This document shows, piece after piece, positions 23,941-36,416 of a stretch of 64,000 nucleotides of DNA. The DNA is from Plasmodium brasilianum (lineage: Eukaryota; Apicomplexa; Aconoidasida; Haemosporida; Plasmodiidae), in contig NC_090126.1 in the NCBI RefSeq assembly GCF_023973825.1, forward strand, positions 2,439,001 to 2,503,000, given 5' to 3'. The notes below the pieces were generated by a model. It saw only the letters and a program-made list of their open reading frames with translations, was not told the origin of the DNA and searched no databases. The position numbers and the translations under genes are program-made. Position 1 is the first letter of the stretch. Each line of letters begins with the position of its first letter.

Positions 23941-24996
23941 ATGTCGAGCATGAATATATTAATTTTTTTAAGCGTATACCTTCTTTTCACTTCTGTACAC
24001 CAAGCCGGAAGGAATATATTATCTCGAAAAACAGAGGTAAATGATTTTCACGAATATGAAGATGAATTAGGTGAAAAGGTACTAAACATATGGAACGAAG
24101 AGTCCCATAATAGGACATATAAAGTATTTAGTAAGAATGAATATAAAGAAGCGGAAGAAGTAGAAGAAGGGGAAGGACAGAACTACAGTGCCTCAATAAA
24201 AAACACAATTGTTGAAAAACCATTTGCTCTTTATTTTTTATGTAATAATGAAGAAGCAAAGGTGTGTTTTAAGGAATGTTTTTTTTGTACAAATGAGGAT
24301 ATGTGGTTATTGAGTAATGTTGGGAAAACAGCTGAAAGTAGTAAGCATTCTAATGATATATTTGTTTTAAAGAATATGAGTCCTTATCAGTTATATGGTA
24401 ATAAATCTTCTTTCTTTTTAAATAAAATTGATAGGAAATTTGCAAATTTTCTTTTTCTTTTGAGGGAATACTCATCCATTGCACTTATACAAAATAAAAT
24501 GAAAAAAGTAAAGAGAGATAAAACTCATATCATCGCAAAAGAAGAAATAGGAAGAATAATTTCCAATAAATTTAAAAATACAACGATGAAAGAAATACGA
24601 ATAAAAGGGAGTCATATATGGAATAAGGAAACTGCTAACGATTTTTTGTACATGGGAAAAGTTAAGGGAATACAAAATATGGCAAGAAAAAGAAGAATTT
24701 TAAATGATGACTATACACTAGATTGTGGTGATGATGGCAAGTGCATTAACGAAGGCGGTATTCAGTATTGTGAATGCACAAAAAGTGGCTATTCAGTTAA
24801 TATAAAAAATAATTTTAAATGTGAAAAACATTGTGATGTAAATAATGGAGGATGTGATATAAATGCAACGTGTAAACCTATTGCTGCTGAAGAAGAAGAA
24901 ACTAGTGGTGTTGTAAAAGGTGTTGGCGTTCTTTGCGAATGTAAAAATCGCGATACGAAATATAATGGTTATTATTGCCGTCCTACTATTAAATAA
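23941..24996 (+). CDS. Secreted protein with two C-terminal EGF-like modules (MSP1-19/MSP8-like arrangement)
   Basis: 351 residues from ATG 23941, which starts a clear signal peptide (residues about 1-23, hydrophobic core NILIFLSVYLLF). A small Cys cluster follows (C101, C109, C113, C116). A basic RKRR site lies just before two EGF modules (about 258-350): the first with DCG..GKC, YCEC and FKC, the second with CDVNNGGC, ATC, CEC and YYC. Paired EGF modules at the C-terminus are typical of merozoite surface proteins MSP1, MSP8 and MSP10. Unlike these, the protein ends a few residues after the last Cys with no hydrophobic tail, so it does not look GPI-anchored, and I see no downstream exon that would add one. 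Its exact family name and stage are unknown to me. Single exon. Confidence 0.85.
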   Translation: MSSMNILIFLSVYLLFTSVHQAGRNILSRKTEVNDFHEYEDELGEKVLNIWNEESHNRTYKVFSKNEYKEAEEVEEGEGQNYSASIKNTIVEKPFALYFLCNNEEAKVCFKECFFCTNEDMWLLSNVGKTAESSKHSNDIFVLKNMSPYQLYGNKSSFFLNKIDRKFANFLFLLREYSSIALIQNKMKKVKRDKTHIIAKEEIGRIISNKFKNTTMKEIRIKGSHIWNKETANDFLYMGKVKGIQNMARKRRILNDDYTLDCGDDGKCINEGGIQYCECTKSGYSVNIKNNFKCEKHCDVNNGGCDINATCKPIAAEEEETSGVVKGVGVLCECKNRDTKYNGYYCRPTIK

Positions 24997-26563
24997 ATTA
25001 TAATTTTTTCTCATTTTTTTTATTAGTTCTTTATTTGCATCTTTCAGATTTATGCAAATATTTTATTTTATTTTTTTCCAATCATTTTTTTCTTTTTTTT
25101 TTATTTAATGAGGTGTTGCGATACAGTTACTGTACACAATCAATTATTTGGTTTGTAGCTACAAGTACGTGTGCACACGAACATGCAAAAAATAAAAAAT
25201 AAATAAAAAAGTAAATAAATATTATATATATATATATATTATGTAAATTTTATGATAATTTTCACAAACGATAGTTAAATGACTTTTTTTTTTTTTTTTT
25301 TTTTTTCTCTTTCCACATTATGGTTAGGGTCAACATCCTTGAATATATTGCTTTATGTATGCTAACAAATTTTACATTACACATTTTTTAGGAGTAACTG
25401 TAATTCCCATTATTATATATGTGTTATATAAATAAGGAGGCATAAAACTTCGCATATTTTTGAGTAACTTTTTTAATAGCTAATATGCTATATATTCTTA
25501 TGATATATTTTCTCATATCACATTTAAAAAAGTAGCTATTTGGTTATTTGATGGACACTGTTTTTATTAGTTTTAAAAAAAAAAAAAAAAATTTTAATTT
25601 TAAAAATTTTTTAAATTAGGAAATTAAAGGAATACAAACCAATAAAAATAGAAAGTATTGTAAAAATTAATTTATATTTTTTTCTTTTGTTTATTTCATA
25701 AGAATTAAAAGAAAAAAAAATATTAGAATAATTTGGTCTTAAAGTATTTTAAAGCATTGTAAATGTGCTTCCAAATTGTTCATATGAAGAGAATGGAATG
25801 AAACGATTATTCGTGTGTATGAATAGTATGTATTTTTTTTTTTGTGCCATAAGGATGTATGCATTTTATTCGTACCATAAGGATGTATGCATTTTATTCG
25901 TACCATAAGGATGTACGCATTTTATTTGTATCAGGATGTATATATCGCATTTGTGCCATATATATGTACATGTATTTACTTGCACTACATCATATATGTT
26001 TATTTTATGTGAATGTACATTTTGCATATGGGCACATTTTAATTACCCGAGTAAAAAATATATATATTTATATATATGTATGCGTAAGTTTTAATACTTT
26101 TTATATGCACGAAAATACCCTTTAAAAGTTGTATTATCCACTTTTTTTTTTCTTTTTTTTTTTTTTGATACAAATAATTACGCATTGTATGTTTAAAAAT
26201 TATATCAAAAAAAATTAGAGACTGCAAAAATAGAGCAAAAATTTTGAATTAATATTCCTGAGAAAGACATCGTGTTCAGCGAATTTTCACCTAAGTTCCT
26301 GCATCACAGGGCATATGGAAATGCATTTGATGCCCATTTTTAGTTTTTATATATATATATATATTTATACTTATATAATTGTTTATTTACTTATTTATTT
26401 ATTTATTTATTTTTTTTTTTTGCTATTAAGTATAATACACGTCTATATGTATACAGCAGTATATAACAGAAATATTGATAGGCCTTCCCAAGATAAAAAA
26501 TGATTACGGGTATATGAAAAATATAAGAGTAACTTGGCAAATTTTTATAAAAATATATTAATC
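24997..26563. other. Intergenic region, no gene seen
   Basis: AT-rich with poly(T) at about 25287-25306, poly(A) near 25575-25591, and a 27-28-bp tandem repeat at 25850-25935. Probably holds the 3'UTR of the EGF gene and the 5' region of the condensin gene. Confidence 0.6.
25850..25935. repeat. 28-bp tandem repeat (three to four copies)
   Basis: Three near-identical copies of a 28-bp unit beginning CCATAAGGATGTATGCATTT, plus a decayed fourth. Intergenic, about 630 bp upstream of the condensin start. Confidence 0.85.
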
Positions 26564-29500
26564 ATGCTGCAAGGGAAAATAAAAAAATTTAAACTGCCTG
26601 TGAACAATAACATAGAAAATTTTATGAAAGATATAAATATAAAAAAAAATGAATACGTGTATGGGTGTGGAGCAGTAGACATTGATAATATAACCTCTAA
26701 GGCCGATTCGATAATAAATTTTTTTAATTTTATTAATGAGAGTTATAGTAACCTTTTACTGTTATTATGCCAAGAAGGTTTTGACACAGTTCTGAATTGT
26801 ATCAGGATATTTGATAATATAAATGATACGGATCAAGAGAAGATATTCGGCTGTCTAACAATTTTAATTGAAAAAAGTGTTGATATATTTAAAAATTATT
26901 TCAAATGCTTAGAAAAATGTAATAGGGACAATGAGTGTACCAATGGTATGGAACTGTTAGAAAATATTATGAGCGAAAATAACAGTATTATGAATAACGT
27001 TATAAAATGTTTAGAAGAAAATCATAAGGAATATTCAGTAAATGAGAAAAAGAAAAGGTTTACTTTATTTGAAGTCAATGAAATATTAATTTCCTATTTT
27101 AATGCTCTTACTTTTATATATATAAATATTTTTAATTCTTATTATAATAAAAATTTTTGCAAGCAGCAAAACATGGAAGTAATTGTAAATGTTCAAAGAG
27201 GAAGGAAAAAATTAAAGAAAGAAAATGAGGAAGAAACAAGTACTGCGCTTAAAAATATAAATGGTCTTTTAAATAATATTATTTTATTGTTAAGTAATAT
27301 AAATTTTGATATCTTATATGAGCAAGTAAATATTGCTGTTGTTGATTTATACATACAATTTTTTTTGAATATTTACACAATTAATCAAGAAAACAATAAT
27401 ACATTTAATATGAGTGTATATAACGATCATATATCTATGATAGTAGGGACCCTTTTAAAATTATACATCAAAAATGAGCATGAGAAATGTGCGTTCATAG
27501 AAATGCAGAGCAGAGATGATGTTCTTAATAACGCACCCGAGAACGTTTCTTTTTTCGCTTCGAACATGGAACATATGAAAGATAGTGGTTATCAGCAAAA
27601 TGGCAAAAATAAAAAAGGTGGTAATAACAAGGGAAAGGGTAAAAGTAAATGTAAAAGTAGCATTGGTAGAAATGATGGTGATGATAGCGATGATAGCGGT
27701 AAAGACGTTAGTAGCGGTGGGGATGCAAAAGATGGAGGTAGTGAAGTCCGTAAAACTGAAAATAAAAATATTCAAAAAACGGATGAATACAAGAGAGAAA
27801 ATTCCATGAGCAATAAATTTCATTCGTTTTCCTTTACCTATATATTTTTAAATTATTTTAAAAAATGTACAAACGTAAACATATGCGACGCTTTACTAAG
27901 GGTAAGAAATACGGATATACCTCAAATAATTATAAAAGAATTTATTGATTATATAAAGGAGAATTCTTTATTGTATCTAAATTTGAGCGTGCAGACACAT
28001 ACACAAAATGAACTAATTAACATTTTAAGTTTCCTAGAATATTTTTCAAAAAATCTAAGTGTTCATTTACTACCTTTTTTAAAAGATTTAATTGATATGC
28101 TAGGTATTGATATTTATTATATAAGAAAATCCATTTTTGATATGTTTAAAAATTTTATTACTCTGGCAAAGGCTAGCGAAGAAATAAAAGAGAACAGTAA
28201 TAGTAGCAATGAATATAACAACTCCTATTCAAGTGGTAAATTTAAAACGAGTGATGACAATGACAAATTATATTATTATGATGATGAAGAAGAGGAAGAC
28301 GAAGAAGATTCAGATGATAATAGTAGTGCCTTTTTTACACAAGAAGAAGATAATGATAATGAAGAAGAGGATGACGAAGATGAGAATGAAGACGATTTTG
28401 TGGACAGTAAATATAAAAAAGGGCATGAAAAAAGAAAAAGAAAAAACAGTAAAAAAAAGAATAAAAGTGTTACTGAAAATAATTCGAAAGCGAATGATAA
28501 GTTGAATAAAAAGAATAGCGTAAGTAAGAAGAAACATGAGAGGGAAAAAAAAAAAAAAAAAAAAATCTGAACAAGAATAAAAATAAAAGTAAAAAGAGGG
28601 AATCTTTTTTGAAGTTCTTTCCCATAAATATAAATGAAAGCAGTATTAGTACATACAAAGATATTATACATAAGATAATTCTAGAGGACGTTCCATTTTT
28701 ACAAGTGTGTTTTAAGGAATGTTTAAAAAATAGAGCTTTTATTATGAACGTTTTAATATCTAGGCAATATGATTCTAAGTTACATGTACGTTGTCATTTA
28801 TTAAAAGTATTACAAGAATTAGTTGAAAATAATTTTATTCCTTTAAATTATTATAATAGCTTATGCTTAATATGTAGTGAGCGAATAAATGACAAATCCC
28901 CCTTGGTAAGGCAAAGAGCATTTTCTTTGCTTTCTTGCATAGCTAGCGATGTGGTAAAAAGTAAATACGTTATTCCATTGAACACGAATAAAATTAAAAA
29001 GGAGTTAAATAATTTAAATAGACGAAAAGATTTATTGAAAAAAAAAGAATGTATCAGCGGAGCTAACAAAAAGGAAAGCAGTTGTATCATAGAGAATGGA
29101 AGACATGCAAAGAATAGGATTAAGGAGGAGAAAAAAAGTAAAAAAAAATTTAATCTTTCCGATAGTGATGATGATAGTGATAACGATAAGGATAGCGATA
29201 ACAGTAAGGGAGATGGTAATAATAAGATTGTCAATTATGGAAAAAATAATAAGCATGGCGATAACGTCAAAGGTGACGATGAGGGAGAGAGGCATATCAA
29301 ATATGCTAATGATGGGGATAGTACTTCCTCCTCTTTATTATGGGAAAAAAAGAACAAACATGATTACCAGAGCAAGTATGATTTACTGATAAAAATGTAT
29401 AATGAGGTTTTATTTATTTCGATTATTGTAGACGATTGTGTTGATTTGTGTTTTAAGTTGTTATATTCTGTTATAGAGACAGATCAGAAAAGTTCAATTC

Positions 29501-32361
29501 GATTTATTATATTAGCTCATATATGTGGAAATAAGAAGGCAGAAGAACAAATGAACAAGGTATGGTCATTAATATTTAGTAACAACAATAGTATTATTGA
29601 AATAATAATAAGCGAATTTGTTAATGTAAATATTTGTAGTGATGATTATAGAATTAGTGCATTTAGACTAATTAATGTTACTCTTAATAGTAAATTAAAA
29701 GACTTGTCATGTTTAGAAAAGATAATGGAATGTTTATTAATGCAAGAGAAAAGTAATGTTAGTATTAGTAAATTACAAGATGAATTATTCAATATTATTT
29801 TTGTTGATATATTTAGCGAACACAAAAATTTAATGATAAAGGAAGGAGCTTTATTACTTATGAAAATTATGTGTTACTCTATTCATACTGTTAATTTAAA
29901 AAAAGGGAAAAAAGAACAATACTTTGTTTTTAGTAATAAAAAGAAACAACTGATTTTGTTATTTATAAATCAATATAAGGATAACTTACACTTTATAAAT
30001 CTGCTAATATTAATTCTAAAATATAATAAAACTAATAAAATTATACAAAATTTGCTAATTATTTTATTTAATTTAGTTTTTGACAACATGATTGATAGTA
30101 AAAGCGAAACGTTTGAGCGGAACTTATGTAAAAATAAATTGTACAGTACTTCAAACATGTGCAAAGAAGAAAATTTAAACAATAGTAATGGAAAGGCAAA
30201 TAGCAGTGGCATTAAAATGAAGAATGAAGAAGACTCTTATTCTTTTTATTTGTATGATGGTAGAAATATGTGGTTTAGATGCTGCCAGTCCATTGTTGAG
30301 AGTATGTATGAACACTTCGACGATTTTCTACTTATATTTACGACAAAAATAAAAAATATATTAAATTGTATGCTTTTTAATAATAAAAATTTGAATGATA
30401 ATTCTGTACATAATAGTGATAACATGGGATGCAAATTAATAAGTAAAGAGATGGAAGAAGGAGATATTTTAAATAAAGTTTCTTGCTTTACATTAACAAA
30501 GTTCATATTTGTATCAGGCCATTTAGGATTATACACTTATATATATGCTGAAAAAATACAAAATAAATTAAAAAAACTTGCATCAAAAAGTGATAATAAT
30601 AATAATAATTTTGGAATGTGCACAAAAGAGGAAAAGGATAGAGAATATTTTGATTACGTTGTAGAAAATATGATAGTATGTAACAACCTGTTTGGGAAAA
30701 AAATTACTCCTTTAATATTTTTAATTTTAAATGATCCAGAAAAATTTTTTAACGAATGCATAATTAAAGATAACGAAGAAATGAATTTTACTAATGATAG
30801 TTATACATATTTCTCTTCATCTTGCCAGAGTTCTGAAAAGATATATATGCACTATGACATATATTTACTTGTACTTGTATGTTTACTAACATTATGTAAG
30901 TTTTCATTAATTTCTCAAAAATTCTGTCAGCAAATTATTAGTAACCATGTATCAACAATTCAATTGATTGTTTCTGTAATAACTGAAGAGAACAATCAGA
31001 TTTTTGAAAAAAAAACGGAAATGTTATTACTGCATGATTACACTAGTCGTACCATATCAGATGGTGTCTACGTTCATAAAACAGATGATGCTACTAATTT
31101 TTCGGAGCTGGAATATTTTTCAGAAAATGGAGAAAAGAATTATATGGATAAAGACAATGCTAGCAATTGTCTGTATAATGAAAATGAAACAGAGTCAGAT
31201 AATAAAAAAAAAATAAACAAAAACAAAAACAAAAACAGTAATAATTATATTAGTAATAATTATATTAGTGATAATTATAGTAGTAATAATTATAGTAGTA
31301 ATAATTATAGTAGTAATAATTATAGTAGTAATAATTATAGTAGTAATAATAATAACAGTAATAATAATGATAATAATAATGGTAATAATAATGGTAATAA
31401 AAGTAGAATTAACCGAGTGGAAAACTTTAAAAATGGGATAATGTATAAAACCATATCAAATATACGAAAAATGCTGTTAATTAGTTATGCTGATTTATTA
31501 TATAAACACCCAAATCTTTTAGAGCCTTATAATAAATACATTTTTAAAGTTCTAAATGACAAAGATATAAATATGAGAAGAACTGCTGTTTCAGTTTTTA
31601 CACATTTGTTTATGACTGACACAGTAAAAGCAAAAAACACATTGCTTGTTCATATGATGTATTTAACAATAGATAAAGATGAAAAAATCTCTAGTGGATC
31701 TAAATCCTTTTTTTATGAACTAGACAAAAAATCACATATAACTTTAGTTAACAATATTTGTGATATGATTTCAGTTTTGGCTAGAAATGAAAGAAAATTT
31801 GAATATGAAATGAACAAGGAAATATTGCAATTTTTATTAACGTTTATAAAAAAAAGTAAATATAATGAAACGTTAGTTGAAAAAATTTTCAAAAAAATGA
31901 AGGAAGTAAATATAAACAAAGCAGATGCTCTTAATTTATATATGCAAGTATTTTTAAATATACAAATTGATGAAAAGGTGTTAAGCAAAATTAATAAGTG
32001 TTTTCCATTAATCAGATATATCATACGAGAAAATCAATATATTCTAGATAATTTTGTATTAATATGTAAAAAAGCTACAGAAAAAAAAAGAGGTAGACCT
32101 GCTGAAGAAATGCAGCAACAACAACCTAATACCACCAATAGCGAAAAAGGAATTAGTGAAAAAATTGAAAATGATAAGTCGGAAAATAAAATGAGAGAAT
32201 TAGCCGAAGATATTCTGGGAAAAATAGAATCAACTACAAATAAATCAAAGAATGTTTCTCATTTGCACAACGCATCGAATGTAGTCGTAAAAAATTCAAA
32301 ATATAAAAATGAAGAAGAAATCAACAGATATGAAGTACAAACACCTAAAAACGAGGAGTGA
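26564..32361 (+). CDS. Condensin I subunit D2 (CAP-D2/Cnd1/YCS4 family), frame broken at a poly(A) run
   Basis: Two frames, ATG 26564 to 28570 and about 28561 to 32361, are one gene. They meet at an A21 run (28545-28565), where a length change of one or two bases restores about 1,930 residues. HEAT-type segments are clear just after it: CFKECLKNRAFIMNVLISRQ, then VRCHLLKVLQELVE, IPLNYYN, and DKSPLVRQRAFSLL. The C-terminal Cnd1 domain is clear at about 31440-31800 (SNIRKMLLISYADLL, VLNDKDINMRRTAVSVFTHLF, IDKDEKISSGSKSFFYEL). D2 binds the kleisin of condensin I and loads the complex on mitotic chromosomes. Acidic and Asn-rich inserts (28270-28400, 31220-31410) lengthen it. The chosen ATG is the first in the open frame. 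Confidence 0.85.
31230..31400 (+). repeat. Coding 15-bp repeat (NNYSS units) in condensin D2
   Basis: About eight copies of AATTATAGTAGTAAT and close variants encode an Asn/Tyr/Ser repeat followed by poly-Asn. The frame is kept. It lies just before the conserved C-terminal domain. Confidence 0.88.
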
Positions 32362-33491
32362 ACAAGTTAACGAGAGAACATAAAGGTTAAAATTTTGGGC
32401 AAAATAACAAGCAGGGAACAAATAGCAAATGTTATTGCTATAAAGATGAGAATTATTTGTTGAAAATAAACAGAAAAAAGGGAAAAATAAAAAAAATTAC
32501 TTTAGTATTTAAAAAGTTTTTATTCTTCATTTATAACGGAATTACAGTTAAGCGTAAAAGTGAATTTGCTTTAATTGTTTTCTTATCCTTCTCTTCTTTT
32601 TATTTATGACCTTTTTTTTATTTTTTTTTTTAATTTTATCAATAAATGTCATAAAAGAGCTCTAATTAAATACCTTTATATAATTATTTGTAATTTTGAG
32701 TTTATTTTTTATATTAAGCAGTCATCATGTTTTATTTCCCTTGAGTACGCTTTCTTTCCACATATGTTTATAAATACATATATATAAATAAATATATATA
32801 CATATCATTTAAAAATCAAAAGGTTTAAAATGAAGTGCAAAAGGAAGCGAGTTCTAGAAAGTTCATTATATACTGTTGCTACTGTTTTGCGTAATTGGTT
32901 TTACTCTTTATCCTTTCTTACTTTTTTATGTAAATGTATGCATGATCTGTCTGTTTGTCTGTATCTATCTATATATATCTATATATTTTTTTCCTTTTTT
33001 TGGTCTACTACTACAATGTAATGATTAACTTCATAACAATTTTGAATATTTTCCCCTTTTTATTAACTATACAAAATTTGGAAAAGTCGTAAAAATTTTG
33101 AAGCGCAAACAAGAAACGAAAAATTACATGTACCTGGGTACACATTCAAACGTGCGCATAGATACATATATATATATATATAAGCATATATATATAAGCA
33201 TATATGTGTGTGTGCATATGTATATATATGCGGAACACTATATATTTTCCTAAATCGGCAGGAAGGTGCCCTCTATTGCTCATCATGTCTTTTTTCTAAA
33301 ATATTCCTTCAAAAAGTTTGATATAATATTGTATTATATACTTGGTTTTAAAAATTATGATCTTGTTGAAATTATTTGTTTCATATTGTTTTATATTGTT
33401 TCATACTGTTTTATATTGTTTCATATTGTTTTATATTGTTTCATATTGTTTTATATTGCTTCATATTGTTTTATATTGTTTTCCGTTTTTT
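32362..33491. other. Intergenic region between convergent genes
   Basis: Between the 3' ends of condensin D2 (+) and RSP3 (-). Contains TA-rich stretches (33165-33230) and the 20-bp array at 33378-33480. No exon recognised. Confidence 0.6.
33378..33480. repeat. 20-bp minisatellite (TTTCATATTGTTTTATATTG)
   Basis: About five copies, ending roughly 10 bp downstream of the RSP3 stop codon (on the minus strand), so probably in its 3'UTR. Its core resembles the array at 6375-6545. Confidence 0.88.
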
Positions 33492-36416
33492 TTACCCCTT
33501 ATTATTCTCAGCTAATTCCGATAATGAATTAACAGTCTGTTCAATTATTTCTTGGGGGTTCCCAAAAAAAAAATAAAATAAAATAAAATAAAGCGAAATA
33601 CGCATGGATCCACAAATGTTATATATATGCGTATTATAAATGTTCGCACTTGCAAAGATATGCGTTTACTTTTTTACCTGTAATAATGTAATGGGCGATT
33701 TCCTTTTTTACATTTACCTGAAATGAATTAAAAATTTTAATCATTAATTATTATATAAATTATATTACAATTTTATTACAAAATTAATACAGTTCTATTA
33801 CATTTCTATTACAGTTCTATTACAGTTCTATTACAGTTCTATTACAGTTCTATTACAGTTTTATTACAATTTTACTACAATATTTTTACAAGTTTTTTAC
33901 TTTTGTTGCTTAATTAGTTACTAAGGTATAGCTAAATGAACTGCTCACACTCAAACATATGCATATGTATATGCATGAATATACATAAATAAACAAACTA
34001 TAAGACGGGTATGCACATTCTTACCAAATAAAGAATCAAATCAGTTAACCACGGTAGGAATATCAAGTTGATATTTTTCTGTAAGACAAAAATGTTATAT
34101 ATATATGTACTTGTGTTATTGAACTAGAAAATGGACGTTCATCTTTCTTTCATTTTATTTTTTTTTTTTACTTCAAAATTGTTGGGAACACAATTTAACA
34201 CTGAGTGAAGATCTAAATTTTTTTGAAAGATATAATGCATATTTTTTTGGGCTTTACTATTAGCAATTTTTTTTTTCATTATAATTTCAACTTTATTTTT
34301 GAGTGCAACTCGATCTTTTATTTTTTGTTGCTATATATGAGGAAAAGGAAGGGTCCGAAAAAGGAAAGAAGACAGTGCAGATGTATTTATATGTATGTAC
34401 GTATGTATGCATATGATTATGTATATATATTAGCATGCACGTACACGTTTACACATCTATTTTTATTTATCACTATCTTCCCGTATTTTATGGAATGGTA
34501 TTACCGTTTCTTCGTAAAAGGCTTCGCTGTTTTTTTCATATGTTTGAAGGTTTTGATATTTCATTTGTCTAATATTCTCGTAATAGTCTACTTCGCTTTT
34601 GATTTTTTGTAACTCCTGTTCTTCGTACATCTGTAAAAATATAAAATAAAAAAAAAAAAAATATATTAATACAATAATATCACATGGAAGTAAACAATTA
34701 AACTAGATATTATAGAGTACAGTAAAATAAATTACTTCTTTAAGTGCTTTATTTAAGACATCCTCAACTATTTTTTCAATCTGTGGCTTTACATTCCTTT
34801 TAAATGTTAAACATATGGTATTATGAAAAGGTAATATATGTTTGACACTTAAGCATATATGAAAAAAGGGGAGAAAAGAGAAAAAACGAAAAAAGGAAAA
34901 AAGGAAAAAAATCTATTTTTTTCTTTAATCCTTGTTTTCAGAATATTTTAAAGCATTGTTGCATAACTATGATTATGAGCATATTTAATGATACAGTTGA
35001 AAATTTACTATATTATGTTATTTTTATTTTTTTTGTAGTATGTTTATAATATTTTATCATCTTTTTATGTAATTTTTTTGTACTCGTAGTATTTAGTAAA
35101 TTCATTTAGAAAAACTTGCGTTTCAACATCTTTATAAGTTTTCTTTTTTATTAATTTGTTTTTTTTATCTCGTATTATCTTTTTCCTTTTCGTTTCTAAT
35201 TCTTTTTTTTTCCTTTTTTTATATTGTTCTATTATATCTGAAGTGTGTATATCATCCTCTGAGCTGTTTTTAGTTGAATAACTACTTGAAGATGAAACAT
35301 TTTTATTTTTTTTTATTTTCACTTCTGCGCATTTTTCCGATTGGATGAATACGTTTTCTTTTCGTAAAAGTTCATTTAGGTAATTATCATCGCTTTTTAT
35401 TTTTATTAACTTGGGTTGAACGTTCTCACTTTTATTAGTATCATTATAATTTCTAGCTACATATTTTATGGACTTGCATTTATTCTTTATGTTATTTGCA
35501 CCCTTGGTGGCAATTAAATTATTTGCAGCAATTGCACTATTCGCTTTACTTATATTGCTTTTGCTATTTTCTTTCAGTGTGTATGATTTTTCGTTGACAG
35601 CCTTTCCTGAATAATTATAATTTGTCCTCTTTTTTCCCTTTTGTTCTCCCAACACTGCGGCAAAAAATTAGTATAATAGGAATATACTTTTTTCATTTTT
35701 AAGATAGCTTTAAGTTTAATATTTTTAAAAGTTGTTTTCTTTGATTTTTACAATAATTTAAAATTTTCAACTATTTGATTATATTTTCTCATTATTACCA
35801 TTTTTATACAATGTATTTTTGGTTATATTGTATTGTTTTTTCTCTGTATCACTGCATATTTTTTCTCCCTGTTCGAACAGAATTATATAATATATACATA
35901 GCCAGTAGATGAATAAATAGATTAATATTCATGAGTATATATATGAATTTAAAAATAAAAATAAAAAAAGAAGAAAAAAACTAAACTACTATTGAAAATA
36001 TACCGTTTATATTTTATATATTTCTATGTTAAAATAATTTGCGAAATTCGAAAAACGGATTGGGTTACAAAATTGCACGGACATGTGTGTTTGATTGAAA
36101 TGTGAAAAACTAGTGAAATTTTCAACATAATTGAAAACATACCATCAATTTAATTCTTTTTTTTTTATCTTACGCTATCTCCAACTTTTGGTAGCTTCGT
36201 AATATTCGCCCTATTGTCTGACTTATACGTCTGCTTCTTTTTGTACTTCACTCTGAGAAAATGCAATGAAGAGATGTTTTAAAAGGAATTGACATATACA
36301 TATATATGTACATACATATATATATATATACAAAAAATACACCCGTAACTGATATTAAAAACTCATTACCCCAATGATTCTATTATAAGATTATTTTCAT
36401 CTTTTCCCATTTTCAT
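33492..36416 (-). CDS. RSP3: Radial spoke protein 3 (RSP3 family)
   Basis: Ten exons on the minus strand: 36370-36416, 36174-36252, 35799-35868, 35084-35654, 34736-34796, 34505-34630, 34172-34330, 34025-34078, 33678-33717 and 33492-33550. All are GT...AG and in phase, giving 421 residues. The RSP3 core reads VETQVF (about 238), then VKPQIEKIVEDVLNKALKE with MYEEQEL (about 258-285). This is the amphipathic helix region that in RSP3 anchors protein kinase A and dimerises. A coiled part follows, then the FLPWL motif (about 377). RSP3 forms the base of the radial spoke on axonemal doublets. The N-terminal part is basic and Asn/Ser-rich and only weakly like other RSP3. The intron after exon 8 carries an 11-bp minisatellite. 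Other subunits with similar helices are less likely because of FLPWL. Confidence 0.82.
33784..33868. repeat. 11-bp minisatellite inside an RSP3 intron
   Basis: About seven copies of ACAGTTCTATT between exons 8 and 9 of the RSP3 gene (minus strand). It lengthens an otherwise short intron. Confidence 0.85.

Noticed and set aside
24990..25200. Search for a downstream exon with a GPI-anchor signal for the EGF protein
   Set aside because: No donor site lies before the stop codon, and no hydrophobic exon with a good acceptor follows.
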